Part shown: positions 17,177-25,603 of the stretch, one piece after another | Position numbering within the stretch: the stretch's first letter is position 1 | How the letters are laid out: the number at the start of each line of letters is the position of its first letter | DNA from: Brachybacterium fresconis | GTDB lineage: Bacteria > Actinomycetota > Actinomycetes > Actinomycetales > Dermabacteraceae | Direction: 5' to 3' | Assembly (NCBI RefSeq): GCF_017876515.1 | Contig: NZ_JAGIOC010000001.1 | Span: 2,418,001-2,482,000, forward strand | Length of the DNA stretch: 64,000 bases | The notes under the pieces: generated by a model | The model's input: only the letters and a program-made list of their open reading frames with translations | Database searches by the model: none | Told to the model about the DNA's origin: nothing | Program-made: the position numbers and the translations under genes

Positions 17177-18265
17177 TCAGGTGCCGGGCAGGAGCGAGAC
17201 CTTCACGGAGGCCCCGGCGGAGTCGGCGACCGTGTCGAGAGCCTTCTGAACGTCCTTCAGGCCGAACTGGTGGGTGCAGATCTCCTCGAGCGGCAGGACG
17301 CCGGACTCGATGATCTTGATGGCGGCCGGCCAGGTGTACGGGCCCAGGTGGGCACCGCGCACGTCGAGCTCCTTGTCGTCGGAGATGATCGACCAGTCGA
17401 CCGACACGTTCTCCTTGAACACGGAGTACTCGACGTAGCGGCCGAGCTTGCGCAGCAGGTTCAGGCCCTGGCCGACGGCGCTGGGGTGACCCGTGCACTC
17501 GATGTACACGTCGGCCCCGTAGCCACCGGTAAGGCCTCGGATCTCCTCGTAGATGTCGACCTTGGAGGGATTCAGGGTGAGGTCCGCACCGCACTTCCTG
17601 GCGAGCTCGAGCTTGTGCTCGTCGAAATCGAGGGCGATGACCATGCGCGGGGTCTTGTGGGCCGCGCCGATGATCGCGCCGAGTCCGATCGGGCCCGCGC
17701 CGGCGATCACGACGACGTCCTCGAACTGGATGCCGGCGCGCTCCACGGCGTGCAGCGAGCACGACAGCGGCTCGGCGAACGCGGCGTGGTGCGGCGGGAT
17801 CTCCGGGGAGATCTTGTGGGCGCGGGCGAGGGCGGGGACGATCATGTACTCGGCCATGCCGCCGTCGTAGTGCTTGAAGCCGAACATGTCGTGCGGGTCG
17901 CACATCCAGTACCAGCCGCGCCGGCAGTACATGCATTCCTCGCAGGGCACGATCTGCTCGACCACGATGCGGTCGCCCAGGGCGACCTCGTGGTGGGCGA
18001 GCGCCTCGGCCGTTCCGGAGACGATCTCGCCGGTGATCTCGTGGCCGGGGGTGATGCCGGGCTCGACCCAGCGCTCACGGTTCTCGTCGCCCCAGAACTT
18101 GGCGGCACCGGCGTAGGCCTTGAGGTCGCTCGCGCAGACGCCGACGGCCTCGACCTTGATCAGCAGCTCGTCAGGGGCCGGGGTGGGCACGTCCCTGTTC
18201 TCGAGCCGGTAGTCCTCCGGGGCATGCATGACCACGGCCTGCATGGTCGTCGGGGTCTCGCTCAT
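17177..18265 (-). CDS. eltD: Erythritol/L-threitol dehydrogenase (zinc-type MDR)
   Basis: NAD-dependent oxidation of erythritol or L-threitol to erythrulose. 362-residue zinc alcohol dehydrogenase: catalytic-zinc Cys in VCASDLKAYAGAAKFWGDE, GHEITGEIV, structural-zinc cluster C-x2-C-x2-C-x7-C (CEECMYCRRGWYWMC), and Rossmann GAGPIGLGAIIGA. The strings AAKFWGDENR, FAEPLSCSLHAVERA, SIISDDKELDV and GAHLGPY match my memory of Mycobacterium smegmatis EltD closely, better than general sorbitol or butanediol dehydrogenases. The ATG at 18265 follows GAAGGAG. Own promoter and terminator. Initiates the tetritol pathway continued by the DhaK-DhaL kinase and RpiB isomerase. Confidence 0.85.
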   Translation of the reverse strand: MSETPTTMQAVVMHAPEDYRLENRDVPTPAPDELLIKVEAVGVCASDLKAYAGAAKFWGDENRERWVEPGITPGHEITGEIVSGTAEALAHHEVALGDRIVVEQIVPCEECMYCRRGWYWMCDPHDMFGFKHYDGGMAEYMIVPALARAHKISPEIPPHHAAFAEPLSCSLHAVERAGIQFEDVVVIAGAGPIGLGAIIGAAHKTPRMVIALDFDEHKLELARKCGADLTLNPSKVDIYEEIRGLTGGYGADVYIECTGHPSAVGQGLNLLRKLGRYVEYSVFKENVSVDWSIISDDKELDVRGAHLGPYTWPAAIKIIESGVLPLEEICTHQFGLKDVQKALDTVADSAGASVKVSLLPGT

Positions 18266-18356
18266 CTCGACACATCTCCTTCGATACGTTCCGCGCGCTG
18301 TCCTGGCGGCGGCCGACCTCGGGCCCGCCGCATGCGGCGCGACCCGTTCGATCGTG

Positions 18357-18397
18357 AGCCTAGACACTCCGCGCACATTCGTCAAGCACAAATGTTC
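18357..18397 (-). promoter_or_regulatory. Promoter and operator of tetritol dehydrogenase gene
   Basis: Minus-strand -35 TTGACG (18380-18385), 17-bp spacer, -10 TAGGCT (18357-18362). The inverted repeat has one arm AATGTTC (18391-18397) and the other GCACATT (one mismatch to GAACATT). A 20-base core is identical to the site at 11954-11978, indicating a common regulator. Confidence 0.8.
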
Positions 18398-18451
18398 CGG
18401 ACGGTGGTGCGCACCAGCTGCGCTCGTCAGCGGAGCGCACCAGCAGTGCGC

Positions 18452-19399
18452 TCAGGCCTCCTCGCCGGCCTGTGCGAGCACGGCTTCCGCGGTGGGCACG
18501 TCGGTGATCAGCGTGGTGAACAGGCCCGTCCGCGCCCCGGCCCGGATCGAGGGCGCCTTCTCGCTGCCCGCAGCCAGAGCGATCGAGCTCGGGATCGCGC
18601 GCAGCAGCTGGACCGAGGGACGCACCAGCCGATCCGAGCCCGGATAGAGCACCTCCTGGCCGTCGGCGTCGAAGAAGTGCAGGCAGAGGTCGCCCACCGC
18701 ACCGCGCAGGCCGATGTCCTCACGCGGGACCACCGAGGTCAGCGAATCGCGGCGGGCGTAGGGGGAGCCGATCCCGGTGACCAGCACCCGCGCACGGGTC
18801 CACAGGTCCGTGATCTCGACGAAGCTCGGATCGGCCTGCAGGGAGCGCCACAGGCTGGGGCTCGGCAGGGCGGGCGCGAAGATGAAGCGGGGCTCCGCCC
18901 CGGTGCGGTTGGCGAGGTTCCGCACGGTCTCGTTGGTCTGGAAGGCGGGATCGGATTCCTGCTGGCCGCCGACGGTGGGGGCGATGACCACGCCGCGCAG
19001 CTCCGGCATGCCGGACATCCGGCTGACGGCATGGGTGGTCTTGCCCGAGGAGATCAGCAGCACGTCGCCCTGGGTCAGCTCCAGCCGGAACAGCACATCC
19101 CCCAGCAGGTCGCCGAGGCCGCGGTACTCCCGCTGGGTCTGGTCCCCGGGGGCGATGCGCACCTCCTCGATACCGAGCAGGCCGCGCAGGCGATCCTCGA
19201 GATCGCTCACGTCGGGCTCGCCGACGTCGAGCACCTCGAAGCGCACCATCCCGATGCGACGCGCCTCGGTGAGCAGCTTGCTGACCGTGGGCCGGGAGAC
19301 GCCGAGCCGCTCGGCGACCTCCGCCTGACGCAGGTCGTCGAGGTAGTACGCACTGGCAGCGCGGTGCAGGAGCTGCGGGTCCATGTGGGACTCGAGCAT
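18452..19399 (-). CDS. SorC/DeoR-type sugar-binding transcriptional regulator
   Basis: 315 residues: N-terminal helix-turn-helix (YYLDDLRQAEVAERLGVSRP then TVSKLLTEARRIG, residues 18-52), then the SorC effector domain related to sugar-phosphate isomerases (GVVIAPTVGGQ, NLANRTGAEPRFIFAPALP, VLVTGIGSP, GAVGDLCLHFFDADG, ALAAGSEKAPSIRAGARTG). EryD-type regulators of erythritol loci belong here. Likely responds to a phosphorylated intermediate and acts on the twin operators at 11954 and 18373 (inference). Separate promoter at 19489-19517. The nearest gene on the other strand is the FGGY kinase. Confidence 0.88.
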   Translation of the reverse strand: MLESHMDPQLLHRAASAYYLDDLRQAEVAERLGVSRPTVSKLLTEARRIGMVRFEVLDVGEPDVSDLEDRLRGLLGIEEVRIAPGDQTQREYRGLGDLLGDVLFRLELTQGDVLLISSGKTTHAVSRMSGMPELRGVVIAPTVGGQQESDPAFQTNETVRNLANRTGAEPRFIFAPALPSPSLWRSLQADPSFVEITDLWTRARVLVTGIGSPYARRDSLTSVVPREDIGLRGAVGDLCLHFFDADGQEVLYPGSDRLVRPSVQLLRAIPSSIALAAGSEKAPSIRAGARTGLFTTLITDVPTAEAVLAQAGEEA

Positions 19400-19488
19400 C
19401 TCCGTCCCCTTTCGTCGTCGTCCCGTGGTCGGCCTCGATGTCGATGCACGGATGTGCCGAAAGGACGTGCCGCCCCCGACGCGACGAT

Positions 19489-19517
19489 CCTATAGAGGCC
19501 GACGGTGGGTCGCGCAA
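19489..19517 (-). promoter_or_regulatory. Putative promoter of SorC-type regulator
   Basis: Minus-strand TTGCGC (19512-19517), 17-bp spacer, TATAGG (19489-19494), about 90 bp before the regulator start. No GAACATT/AATGTTC repeat is present, so the regulator may not control itself through that site. Confidence 0.55.
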
Positions 19518-19740
19518 CCATCGCCGCCCCGCACAGGCAGCGCACTGCACGCCCGGAGGCGGGCGACGAACCGGTCCCGAGCCCCGTCCCTGACAGCTCC
19601 CGGGGCCGGTCGATGGCAGGATGTACAGGTCCTCCGGGCCCGTCCGGAACGGGCCGGGAGGACGAGGCACGAGGACGTGGACGAGGCGTCAGAAGAAGGC
19701 CCCGAGGACGAGGCGACGACGACGAGGAGAGGGCAGGTCG

Positions 19741-21231
19741 ATGGCAGGCTCTGAGGACGCGGTGCTGGGCATCGACATCGGCACCTCGAGTGCGAAGGGC
19801 GTGCTGGTGGCGCTCGACGGGAGGATCCTGCGCACGGCGACCCGCGAGCACACGGTCTCCCGCCCCGCCCCCGGGCACGTCGAGATGGACGCTCACGTGT
19901 GGTGGGAGGAGTTCGTCGGCCTCGCCACGGAGCTCACCGCCGGCACCGAGGCGCGGGCCACCGGGATCGGCGTCTCCGGGATGGGCCCCTGCGTGCTGCT
20001 GGCCGATGAGGACGGCGAGCCGGTGCGGCCGGCGATCCTCTACGGAGTCGACTCCCGCGCCGAGGAGCAGATCGAGCACCTGACCGGGCACTTCGGCGAG
20101 GACGAGATCCTCGCGCGCTGCGGGAGCGTGCTCTCCTCCCAGGCGGCCGGCCCCAAGATCCGCTGGATCGCCGATCAGGAGCCCGAGGTGTTCGCCCGGG
20201 CGTCGCGGCTGTTCATGCCGTCCTCCTACCTCGCCTTCCGCCTCACCGGGCAGTACGTGCTCGACCACTCCAGCGCGTCCATGGTCACCCCGATCTACGA
20301 CACCGCCGCCCTGGACTGGCACCGGCCCTGGACCCAGGAGGTCGCCCCCGGGCTCGAGCTGCCGCCGCTGCAGTGGTCCGGTGAGATCGCCGGGAGGGTG
20401 TCCACCGAGGCCGCGGCGCAGATCCCGGGCATCGAGCCGGGGGTGCCGGTGGTCGCGGGAGCCATCGATGCCTGGGCCGAGGCGATCAGCGTCGGCGCCA
20501 CCGCGCCGGGCGACGTGATGCTCATGTACGGGACCACGACGTTCCTGGTCGCGATCACCGATCGGCCCGCCCCCAGCCGCAGCCTGTGGGTCACCTCCGG
20601 CACGACGCAGGGGACGTTCACCCTCTCGGGCGGGATGGCGAGCTCCGGGGCGATCACCGGCTGGCTGCGGGAGCTGACCGGCGACGCCGACTTCTCGACC
20701 CTGGTCAGCGAGGCCGAGACCAGCGGCGTGGGCGCGAACGGCCTGCTGATGCTGCCCTACTTCGCCGGTGAGCGCTCCCCCATGTCCGACCCCTCGGCCC
20801 GCGGCGTGATCGCCGGGCTCACCCTCTCCCACAGCCGCGGCGACCTCTACCGGGCCGCGCTCGAGGCGGCCGCCTACGGGGTGCGCCACCACGTGGAGGC
20901 GCTGCGCGAGGCCGGAGTGCGGATCGAGAGGATGGTGGCCGTCGGCGGCGGCACCCAGAACGAGCTGTGGCCGCAGATCGTCTCCGACGTCACCGGACTC
21001 GCCCAGGAGGTCCCGCGGCGCACCGTCGGCGCCTCCTACGGGACCTCGATGCTCGCCGCGCAGGCCGCCCACGGCACGGACACCAGCGCCTGGAACGACA
21101 TCGATCACGTGTGCGTCCCCGATCCCGACGCCGCGGCGCGCTACGACGAGCTGTACCGGATGTACCGCGAGCTCTACCCCGCCACGAAGGACATCACCCA
21201 CGCCCTCGCCGCGCTCCAGCGCGAGGGGTGA
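19741..21231 (+). CDS. FGGY-family carbohydrate kinase
   Basis: 496 residues, phosphorylates a sugar, ketose or polyol. N-terminal phosphate loop LGIDIGTSSAKGVLVALDG, mid-domain GVPVVAGAIDAWAEAISVGA with the catalytic Asp, MLMYGTTTFLVA, and C-terminal AVGGGTQNELWPQIVSDVTG. Resembles xylulokinase-like members; erythritol kinase (EryA) and apulose kinase are in the same superfamily, so substrate stays open. The ATG at 19741 was chosen at the start of homology; the preceding 120 bp are an Arg/Glu-rich low-complexity stretch. Divergent from the SorC regulator; it could belong to the tetritol regulon or to the next locus. Confidence 0.85.
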   Translation: MAGSEDAVLGIDIGTSSAKGVLVALDGRILRTATREHTVSRPAPGHVEMDAHVWWEEFVGLATELTAGTEARATGIGVSGMGPCVLLADEDGEPVRPAILYGVDSRAEEQIEHLTGHFGEDEILARCGSVLSSQAAGPKIRWIADQEPEVFARASRLFMPSSYLAFRLTGQYVLDHSSASMVTPIYDTAALDWHRPWTQEVAPGLELPPLQWSGEIAGRVSTEAAAQIPGIEPGVPVVAGAIDAWAEAISVGATAPGDVMLMYGTTTFLVAITDRPAPSRSLWVTSGTTQGTFTLSGGMASSGAITGWLRELTGDADFSTLVSEAETSGVGANGLLMLPYFAGERSPMSDPSARGVIAGLTLSHSRGDLYRAALEAAAYGVRHHVEALREAGVRIERMVAVGGGTQNELWPQIVSDVTGLAQEVPRRTVGASYGTSMLAAQAAHGTDTSAWNDIDHVCVPDPDAAARYDELYRMYRELYPATKDITHALAALQREG

Positions 21232-21252
21232 ACGGCGGACGAAGCCCGTGCC

Positions 21253-22152
21253 TCACCCGCCGAGATAGGTGCGGATCACCTGCGAGTCATCGCGCCGCAG
21301 GAGATCCTGCTCGACTGCTGCCCGGAAGCGATCTCGGGCGGCGGCGACCAGCGGTGCCTCGAACCCGAGATCCTCGGCCATGTCGCAGACCAGTCCTGAG
21401 TCCTTCACGAAGATCCCGATCGTGCTCGTGACCCGGGCATCGATGCCTTCGAGCATGCGCGGACCCCGGTCCGAGAGCATCCAGGAGCCTCCCGCGCCGC
21501 CGGAGACCGCCTCGAAGGCCTCCGCAGGATCCAGCCCCAGCGACTCGGCGAAGGCGAGGGCCTCCGCCGCGGCGACGAGGTGCACGGAGGCGAGGAGCTG
21601 GTTGACGGCTTTCATCGCCTGGCCGCGCCCCGCCACGGGGCCGCAGTCCCGCAGGGTCCCCATCGTCTCCAGCAGGGGGCGCAGCTCCACGAGGCGTGCC
21701 GGGTCGCCGGAGGCGAACAGGGTGAGCGTGCCCGCTTGCGCTCCGGCGACGCCGCCGGTCACCGGGACATCCAGGACGCCGACCCCGGTCCCGTCCGCCG
21801 CGGCGAGGAGCTCCTCGACCGGAGCGACTCCGACGGTGCTCATGACCACGAGGGTCGCACCACGCCCCATCGTGGCCAGCAGGCCTCCCTCGCCGAGCGC
21901 CGCCTCCCGCAGCTGCTCCGGGGTGGCGACCATGCAGATCACCACGTCCGCCGCAGCCGCGGAGCCGGCCGACGCCTCCGTGAGCAGACCCTGCGCCTCC
22001 GCGGCATGGCGGGATGCCTCGACAGGGTCCACCCCGGTCACCTCGGCGCCGGACCCGGCCAGGCGCAGCGCCATGGGCAGCCCGATGGCCCCGATGCCGA
22101 CGACGGTCACCCGGTGGGGCGCGGGGGGTCCCCCGTGGGCGGGATCGATCAT
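21253..22152 (-). CDS. Beta-hydroxyacid dehydrogenase (3-hydroxyisobutyrate/LtnD-like)
   Basis: 299-residue NAD(P)-dependent dehydrogenase of the 6-phosphogluconate-dehydrogenase-like fold. Seen: VTVVGIGAIGLPMALRLAGSG nucleotide fold, substrate motif DVPVTGGVAGAQAGTLTLF, and catalytic Lys in GRGQAMKAVNQLL. Members oxidise L-threonate, glycerate, tartronate semialdehyde or hydroxyisobutyrate. Its place after a GntP permease suggests a hydroxylated acid such as a tetronate or glycerate. No DUF1537 kinase or class II aldolase, which accompany LtnD in known threonate pathways, is nearby. GGAAGGAC ribosome site. Confidence 0.85.
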   Translation of the reverse strand: MIDPAHGGPPAPHRVTVVGIGAIGLPMALRLAGSGAEVTGVDPVEASRHAAEAQGLLTEASAGSAAAADVVICMVATPEQLREAALGEGGLLATMGRGATLVVMSTVGVAPVEELLAAADGTGVGVLDVPVTGGVAGAQAGTLTLFASGDPARLVELRPLLETMGTLRDCGPVAGRGQAMKAVNQLLASVHLVAAAEALAFAESLGLDPAEAFEAVSGGAGGSWMLSDRGPRMLEGIDARVTSTIGIFVKDSGLVCDMAEDLGFEAPLVAAARDRFRAAVEQDLLRRDDSQVIRTYLGG

Positions 22153-22211
22153 GGGTCAGGGTCCTTCCGGTCGGAGGGTCGCCGGCCTGCGGGCGATGTG
22201 GACAGCGAGGT

Positions 22212-23696
22212 TCACAGGAAGAGGTCCAGCACGAGGCAGACCGCCAGGCCGACCACCGCGAAGGTGGACTGCGCGAGCGTGTAGATCTTGAACGTGCCCT
22301 TCGTGGAGAACCCGAGCATCTGCTTGAAGATCCAGAAGGTGTTGTCGGTGACGTGGCCGCCGAAGGCGGCGCCGCTGCCCGCGGCCAGCAGGATCAGCAG
22401 CGGAGCGGCCTCGATCGAACCCATGATCGGGGCGAGCAGGGTGGCAGCGGTGATCGCGGCGACCGATGCGGATCCCTGGGCCAGACGCAGCACGGCGGCG
22501 ACCACCCAGGCCAGGAGCACCGGGATGGCGGCGTTGGCCTGGAAGAGGTTCGCGAGCATCTCGCCCACGCCGACCTGGGTGATGACGGCGCCGAGCGAGC
22601 CGGCCACCCCGGTGAACAGCAGGATCGAGCCGGCATTCGCGGCGCCCTTGGTGACGAGGTCGTCGATGCCGTTGCGGGTGACCTCGGGGATCGCGAGGAT
22701 GATGCCGATGACCAGGCCGATCAGCAGGGCCACGACAGGGCTGCCGACGAAGCCGAGCACGGCGAGCTCGCTGCCGAGTGCCCGCGTGAAGGTGTCGGCG
22801 ACGATCAGCACGACGGGCACGATCACCGGGAGCATCGCGACGATCAGCGGATAGCGGTGGGCGGTGGTGGCCTGCTGGACGGCGACGCCACCGGAGCCGG
22901 AGTTCGGCACGTCGGCCCCGTCGGTCGAGGAGCCATCGGTGGTCGTCGAGGCGCCACCGCCCGTCGAGGTGCCGGCCGCCGACTGGGCGGTGCTGCGTTC
23001 GGCGGCGAGGCGCTGCTGCTCCTCCTCCGGGGATTCGCCGAAGATCGAGTCGTCGAACTCGGGGTCGCGATCGGTGGCGGGATCGAAGATCCGTCGCATG
23101 AGCAGGGAGTGCAGGAAGATGCTGGAGATGATGAAGACGATGCCCAGCGGGACGCCCCAGATCAGGAGCTTGCCCAGCGGGATCCCGAGCGGGCCGGCGA
23201 CGGCGACGGCCGCGACGCCCGGGACGACCACGAGCAGGCCGACCTCGAGGCCGATCGCGAGCGCGCCGGCGAGCTGGGCAATGCTGCGACCGGTGCGTTT
23301 GGCGATGGTCCCGGCCATGGGGGCGAGGATCACCAGGGCCACGTCGAAGTAGATCGACGGGAAGAGGATGCCGGAGGCCAGGCCCAGGACATAGGGGGAT
23401 CTGGACGGCCCGACGACCTTCAGCATCGAGTCGACGACCCGCTGCATCGTGCCGGTCGCGGACAGGGCCGTGCCGATCATGACGCCGAAGCCGATGATCA
23501 GACCGACCTCCGTCATCAGATCTCCGAAGCCGGTGTTGACCGCGGTGACGGTGGCGGTGAAGCCGAGGCCGCCGGCGACACCGAGGTACAGCGAGCCGAT
23601 GATCAGCGAGATGACGGGGTTGAGCTTCGCCCAGGCGATGAGCAGGATGACGCCGACGACGGCGATGACCAGATGGACGATCACCATTGTGTCCAT
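22212..23696 (-). CDS. GntP-family gluconate:H+-type permease
   Basis: 494 residues with about twelve membrane segments, opening VIVHLVIAVVGVILLIAWAKLNP and containing ASGILFPSIYFDVALVILAPM and GVGEMLANLFQANAAIPVL, typical of GntP/Ldp transporters of sugar acids. A hydrophilic Ser/Thr/Gly-rich loop of about 60 residues (residues ~205-265) is inserted centrally. The C-terminal half has SASVAAITAATLLAPI and TDNTFWIFKQM, both family blocks. A GGAGG site precedes the ATG. Imports the acid, or possibly neutral, substrate of the adjacent SDR/TIM/dehydrogenase operon. Confidence 0.9.
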   Translation of the reverse strand: MDTMVIVHLVIAVVGVILLIAWAKLNPVISLIIGSLYLGVAGGLGFTATVTAVNTGFGDLMTEVGLIIGFGVMIGTALSATGTMQRVVDSMLKVVGPSRSPYVLGLASGILFPSIYFDVALVILAPMAGTIAKRTGRSIAQLAGALAIGLEVGLLVVVPGVAAVAVAGPLGIPLGKLLIWGVPLGIVFIISSIFLHSLLMRRIFDPATDRDPEFDDSIFGESPEEEQQRLAAERSTAQSAAGTSTGGGASTTTDGSSTDGADVPNSGSGGVAVQQATTAHRYPLIVAMLPVIVPVVLIVADTFTRALGSELAVLGFVGSPVVALLIGLVIGIILAIPEVTRNGIDDLVTKGAANAGSILLFTGVAGSLGAVITQVGVGEMLANLFQANAAIPVLLAWVVAAVLRLAQGSASVAAITAATLLAPIMGSIEAAPLLILLAAGSGAAFGGHVTDNTFWIFKQMLGFSTKGTFKIYTLAQSTFAVVGLAVCLVLDLFL

Positions 23697-23758
23697 GGTT
23701 CCTCCAGGGGTGGGGACCGCGCGTTCGTGCGCGGTCGGCAGGGACGGTGCACGGTGCC

Positions 23759-24616
23759 TCAGGCGGGGGTCGCGGTCAGCACCTCTCCGACGAGTGCGAG
23801 GCTGCGGGCGACGTCGGCCTCGCGGTCGGCCTCTGCGACGTCGTGGGTCTCGAGCTCCAGGACGTAGGTACCTCCGAAGCCCTGGGCCTCCAGGGCGGCG
23901 ATCACGCCGGAGAGGTCGACCTCGCCGGCGCCGAGCGAGAGGTTCAGGTTCCCGGCGACGGCGTCGCGCAGGTGCACCCGTTCGATCCGGGGGCCGAGGC
24001 GGCGCGCCCAGGTGATCGGGTCCTCTGCGGACGCGACCACGTGGGAGACGTCAAACAGGACGCCGAAGGCGTCGGGATCGCTGCGTGCGAGGAGCTCGTC
24101 GGCGGCGGCGACGGTGTGCAGGTATCGGCGATGATGCAGCACCTCGACCAGAAGCCGCACCCTGTGCGCTGCACAGACCCGCGAAATGACCTGCAGGTTC
24201 CCGGCGATCCGGGCGAGGTCGCTCTGCTGGTCCACGAACGGGGCGTGGTCCGCCCGACCTGCCGGCACGATCAGCGCGGCGTCGAGGGCGGCGGCCAGCT
24301 CGACCAGAGGATCCACGACCGCGACCAGGTCGCGCTCGGCGAGCCCGGGATCGTTGAGATCTCCCGGATCGGCGTTGACGGCGCCGCAGCGCAGACCATG
24401 CTCACGGAGCAGGTCCGCGTACTGGGCAGGATCCCGGTCGACCGGGACGGGGACGTGGTCGGTGACCGCGGGGATCGCCCCGAGGTCGATCTCCGAGCTG
24501 CCCGTCGCCGCGATCAGGCGAAGTGCCTCGTCCAGGGGACGGTGCCGGAAGGAGATCGTCGAGATGCCGATGCGGGCGAGCCGCTCCGCCGTGGTCCGGG
24601 GGCTGCGGGCCGTCAT
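23759..24616 (-). CDS. Sugar-phosphate isomerase/epimerase-like TIM-barrel protein
   Basis: 285 residues, xylose-isomerase-like TIM barrel (AP endonuclease 2 family). Seen: ISTISFRHRPLDEALRLIAAT, SEIDLGAIPAV, LLVEVLHHRRYLH, GVLFDVSHVVAS, ERVHLRDAVAGN and YVLELETHD, giving the Glu/Asp/His/Glu metal set expected in isomerases. Hydroxypyruvate isomerase, tetronate isomerase OtnI and apiose isomerase are distant relatives; none can be assigned. The ATG overlaps the SDR stop by 4 bases, so the two are co-translated. Confidence 0.8.
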   Translation of the reverse strand: MTARSPRTTAERLARIGISTISFRHRPLDEALRLIAATGSSEIDLGAIPAVTDHVPVPVDRDPAQYADLLREHGLRCGAVNADPGDLNDPGLAERDLVAVVDPLVELAAALDAALIVPAGRADHAPFVDQQSDLARIAGNLQVISRVCAAHRVRLLVEVLHHRRYLHTVAAADELLARSDPDAFGVLFDVSHVVASAEDPITWARRLGPRIERVHLRDAVAGNLNLSLGAGEVDLSGVIAALEAQGFGGTYVLELETHDVAEADREADVARSLALVGEVLTATPA

Positions 24617-25392
24617 GAGATGTACGAGCCGCCGTTGATGGCCTGGGTGGTGCCGGTGATGTACCCGGCGTCCGCGCCCGAGAGCCACACGACGAGCGCA
24701 CCGATCTCGTCGGCCGTGGCCTGTCGTCCCATCGGGATCGAGGCGGACAGCGCGGCCTCGGCCTCTGCGGTGGTGTCGCCGCGGATGGTGGTGTCCGCGG
24801 CACCGGGCGAGATCGCGTTCACGGTGATGCCCTCGGGGGCCATCTCGCGGGCGAGCGACCTGGTCAGGCCCAGGACCCCGGCCTTGGCCGCGGAGTACGG
24901 GGTCTTCGAGAAGACGCCGCCGCCCTGCTGCGCCGAGACGGAGGACATGTTCACGACGCGGCCGTAGCCGTGATCGATCATCGCCGGCAGGAACGCGCGG
25001 GTGACGTAGAACGTGCCGGTGAGGTTGACGGCGATGATCTTGTCCCACAGGGCGTCGTCGACCTCGAGAAAGGCGACGGGGGACGGGATGCCCGCAATGT
25101 TCGCCAGCGCCCCGACGGGCGGCAGCTCGGAGGCGGCGACCCGGGCCGCGACGTCGTTCACCGCGCCGCTGTCGGTGATGTCCACGCCGTAGCCGGCGGC
25201 CGGGACGCCGAACTCGCCGGCGAGCTCCCGCGCGAGGGCGATCGCACCCTCCCCGTCGACGTCGAGGATCGCCACCGCCCATCCGTCACGGGCGAAGCGG
25301 GTGGCCGTGGCCCGGCCGATGCTGCGCGGAGACGCGCCGCCGGTGACGACTGCGGTTCTGGTCCGGGGGCCCATGGGCTCGTGGTGCGTCAC
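24613..25392 (-). CDS. Short-chain dehydrogenase/reductase (SDR)
   Basis: 259-residue classical SDR: cofactor loop TAVVTGGASPRSIG (a variant of TGxxxGIG), ANIAGIPSP, Ser of SSVSAQ, catalytic YSAAK, and ISPGAADT after the active site; the C-terminus GTTQAINGGSYIS is typical of sugar-acid or polyol oxidoreductases. Asp37-like acidic residue after beta-2 (LDVDGEG) suggests NAD(H). GTG start with GGGAG upstream. First gene of the minus-strand operon SDR, TIM barrel, GntP, beta-hydroxyacid dehydrogenase, and divergent from the FadR-type regulator. Confidence 0.87.
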   Translation of the reverse strand: MTHHEPMGPRTRTAVVTGGASPRSIGRATATRFARDGWAVAILDVDGEGAIALARELAGEFGVPAAGYGVDITDSGAVNDVAARVAASELPPVGALANIAGIPSPVAFLEVDDALWDKIIAVNLTGTFYVTRAFLPAMIDHGYGRVVNMSSVSAQQGGGVFSKTPYSAAKAGVLGLTRSLAREMAPEGITVNAISPGAADTTIRGDTTAEAEAALSASIPMGRQATADEIGALVVWLSGADAGYITGTTQAINGGSYIS

Positions 25393-25448
25393 TGCGCTCC
25401 CTCACGTCGGTGTGGTCAGGGCCTGTCGGCCCGATCGGATCGACGCGA

Positions 25449-25477
25449 ACGCTACGAGGCGCCGGTCATACCAACAA
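25449..25477 (-). promoter_or_regulatory. Promoter of SDR operon with overlapping GGTC site
   Basis: Minus-strand TTGTTG (25472-25477), 17-bp spacer, TAGCGT (25449-25454). The spacer contains TTGGTATGACC (minus strand), a variant of the TTGGTCnGACC sites at 25548 and 25608, positioned to block RNA polymerase. Confidence 0.65.
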
Positions 25478-25547
25478 GTGAATGCCGCTCGGCGGATCAC
25501 GACGCCGCGACGATCGTCCTGCTCAGAGCGCCGCAACGCGTCACAGA

Positions 25548-25560
25548 TTGGTCAGACCAC
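25548..25560 (+). promoter_or_regulatory. FadR/GntR-type operator site 1
   Basis: TTGGTCAGACCAC contains the perfect odd palindrome TGGTC-A-GACCA (25549-25559). GntR/FadR regulators typically bind TGGTnnnACCA-like sequences. It lies in the 420-bp gap between the divergent SDR operon and FadR-type regulator; no gene is supportable in that gap. Confidence 0.75.
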
Positions 25561-25603
25561 CCTCGGGGCGCAGTCGGCGGGGAGAGCTCCGGGCCCACGG
25601 GAG

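Noticed and set aside
18405..18451. Palindrome-like GTGCGC/GCGCAC sequence before the SorC gene end
   Set aside because: Arms are short and imperfect; not strong enough for a terminator call.
19621..19740. N-terminal extension of the FGGY kinase from an upstream start
   Set aside because: The added 40 residues are Arg-rich low complexity; homology begins at LGIDIGTSS just after the ATG at 19741.
22212..23696. DUF1537/aldolase four-carbon-acid pathway assignment for the GntP locus
   Set aside because: GntP and LtnD-like genes fit, but the obligatory kinase and aldolase are not in the window, so the substrate was left open.
23759..25282. 507-codon frame joining SDR and TIM-barrel regions
   Set aside because: Only the part after 24616 codes for the TIM barrel; the rest is the SDR gene read out of frame, and the two genes overlap by ATGA.
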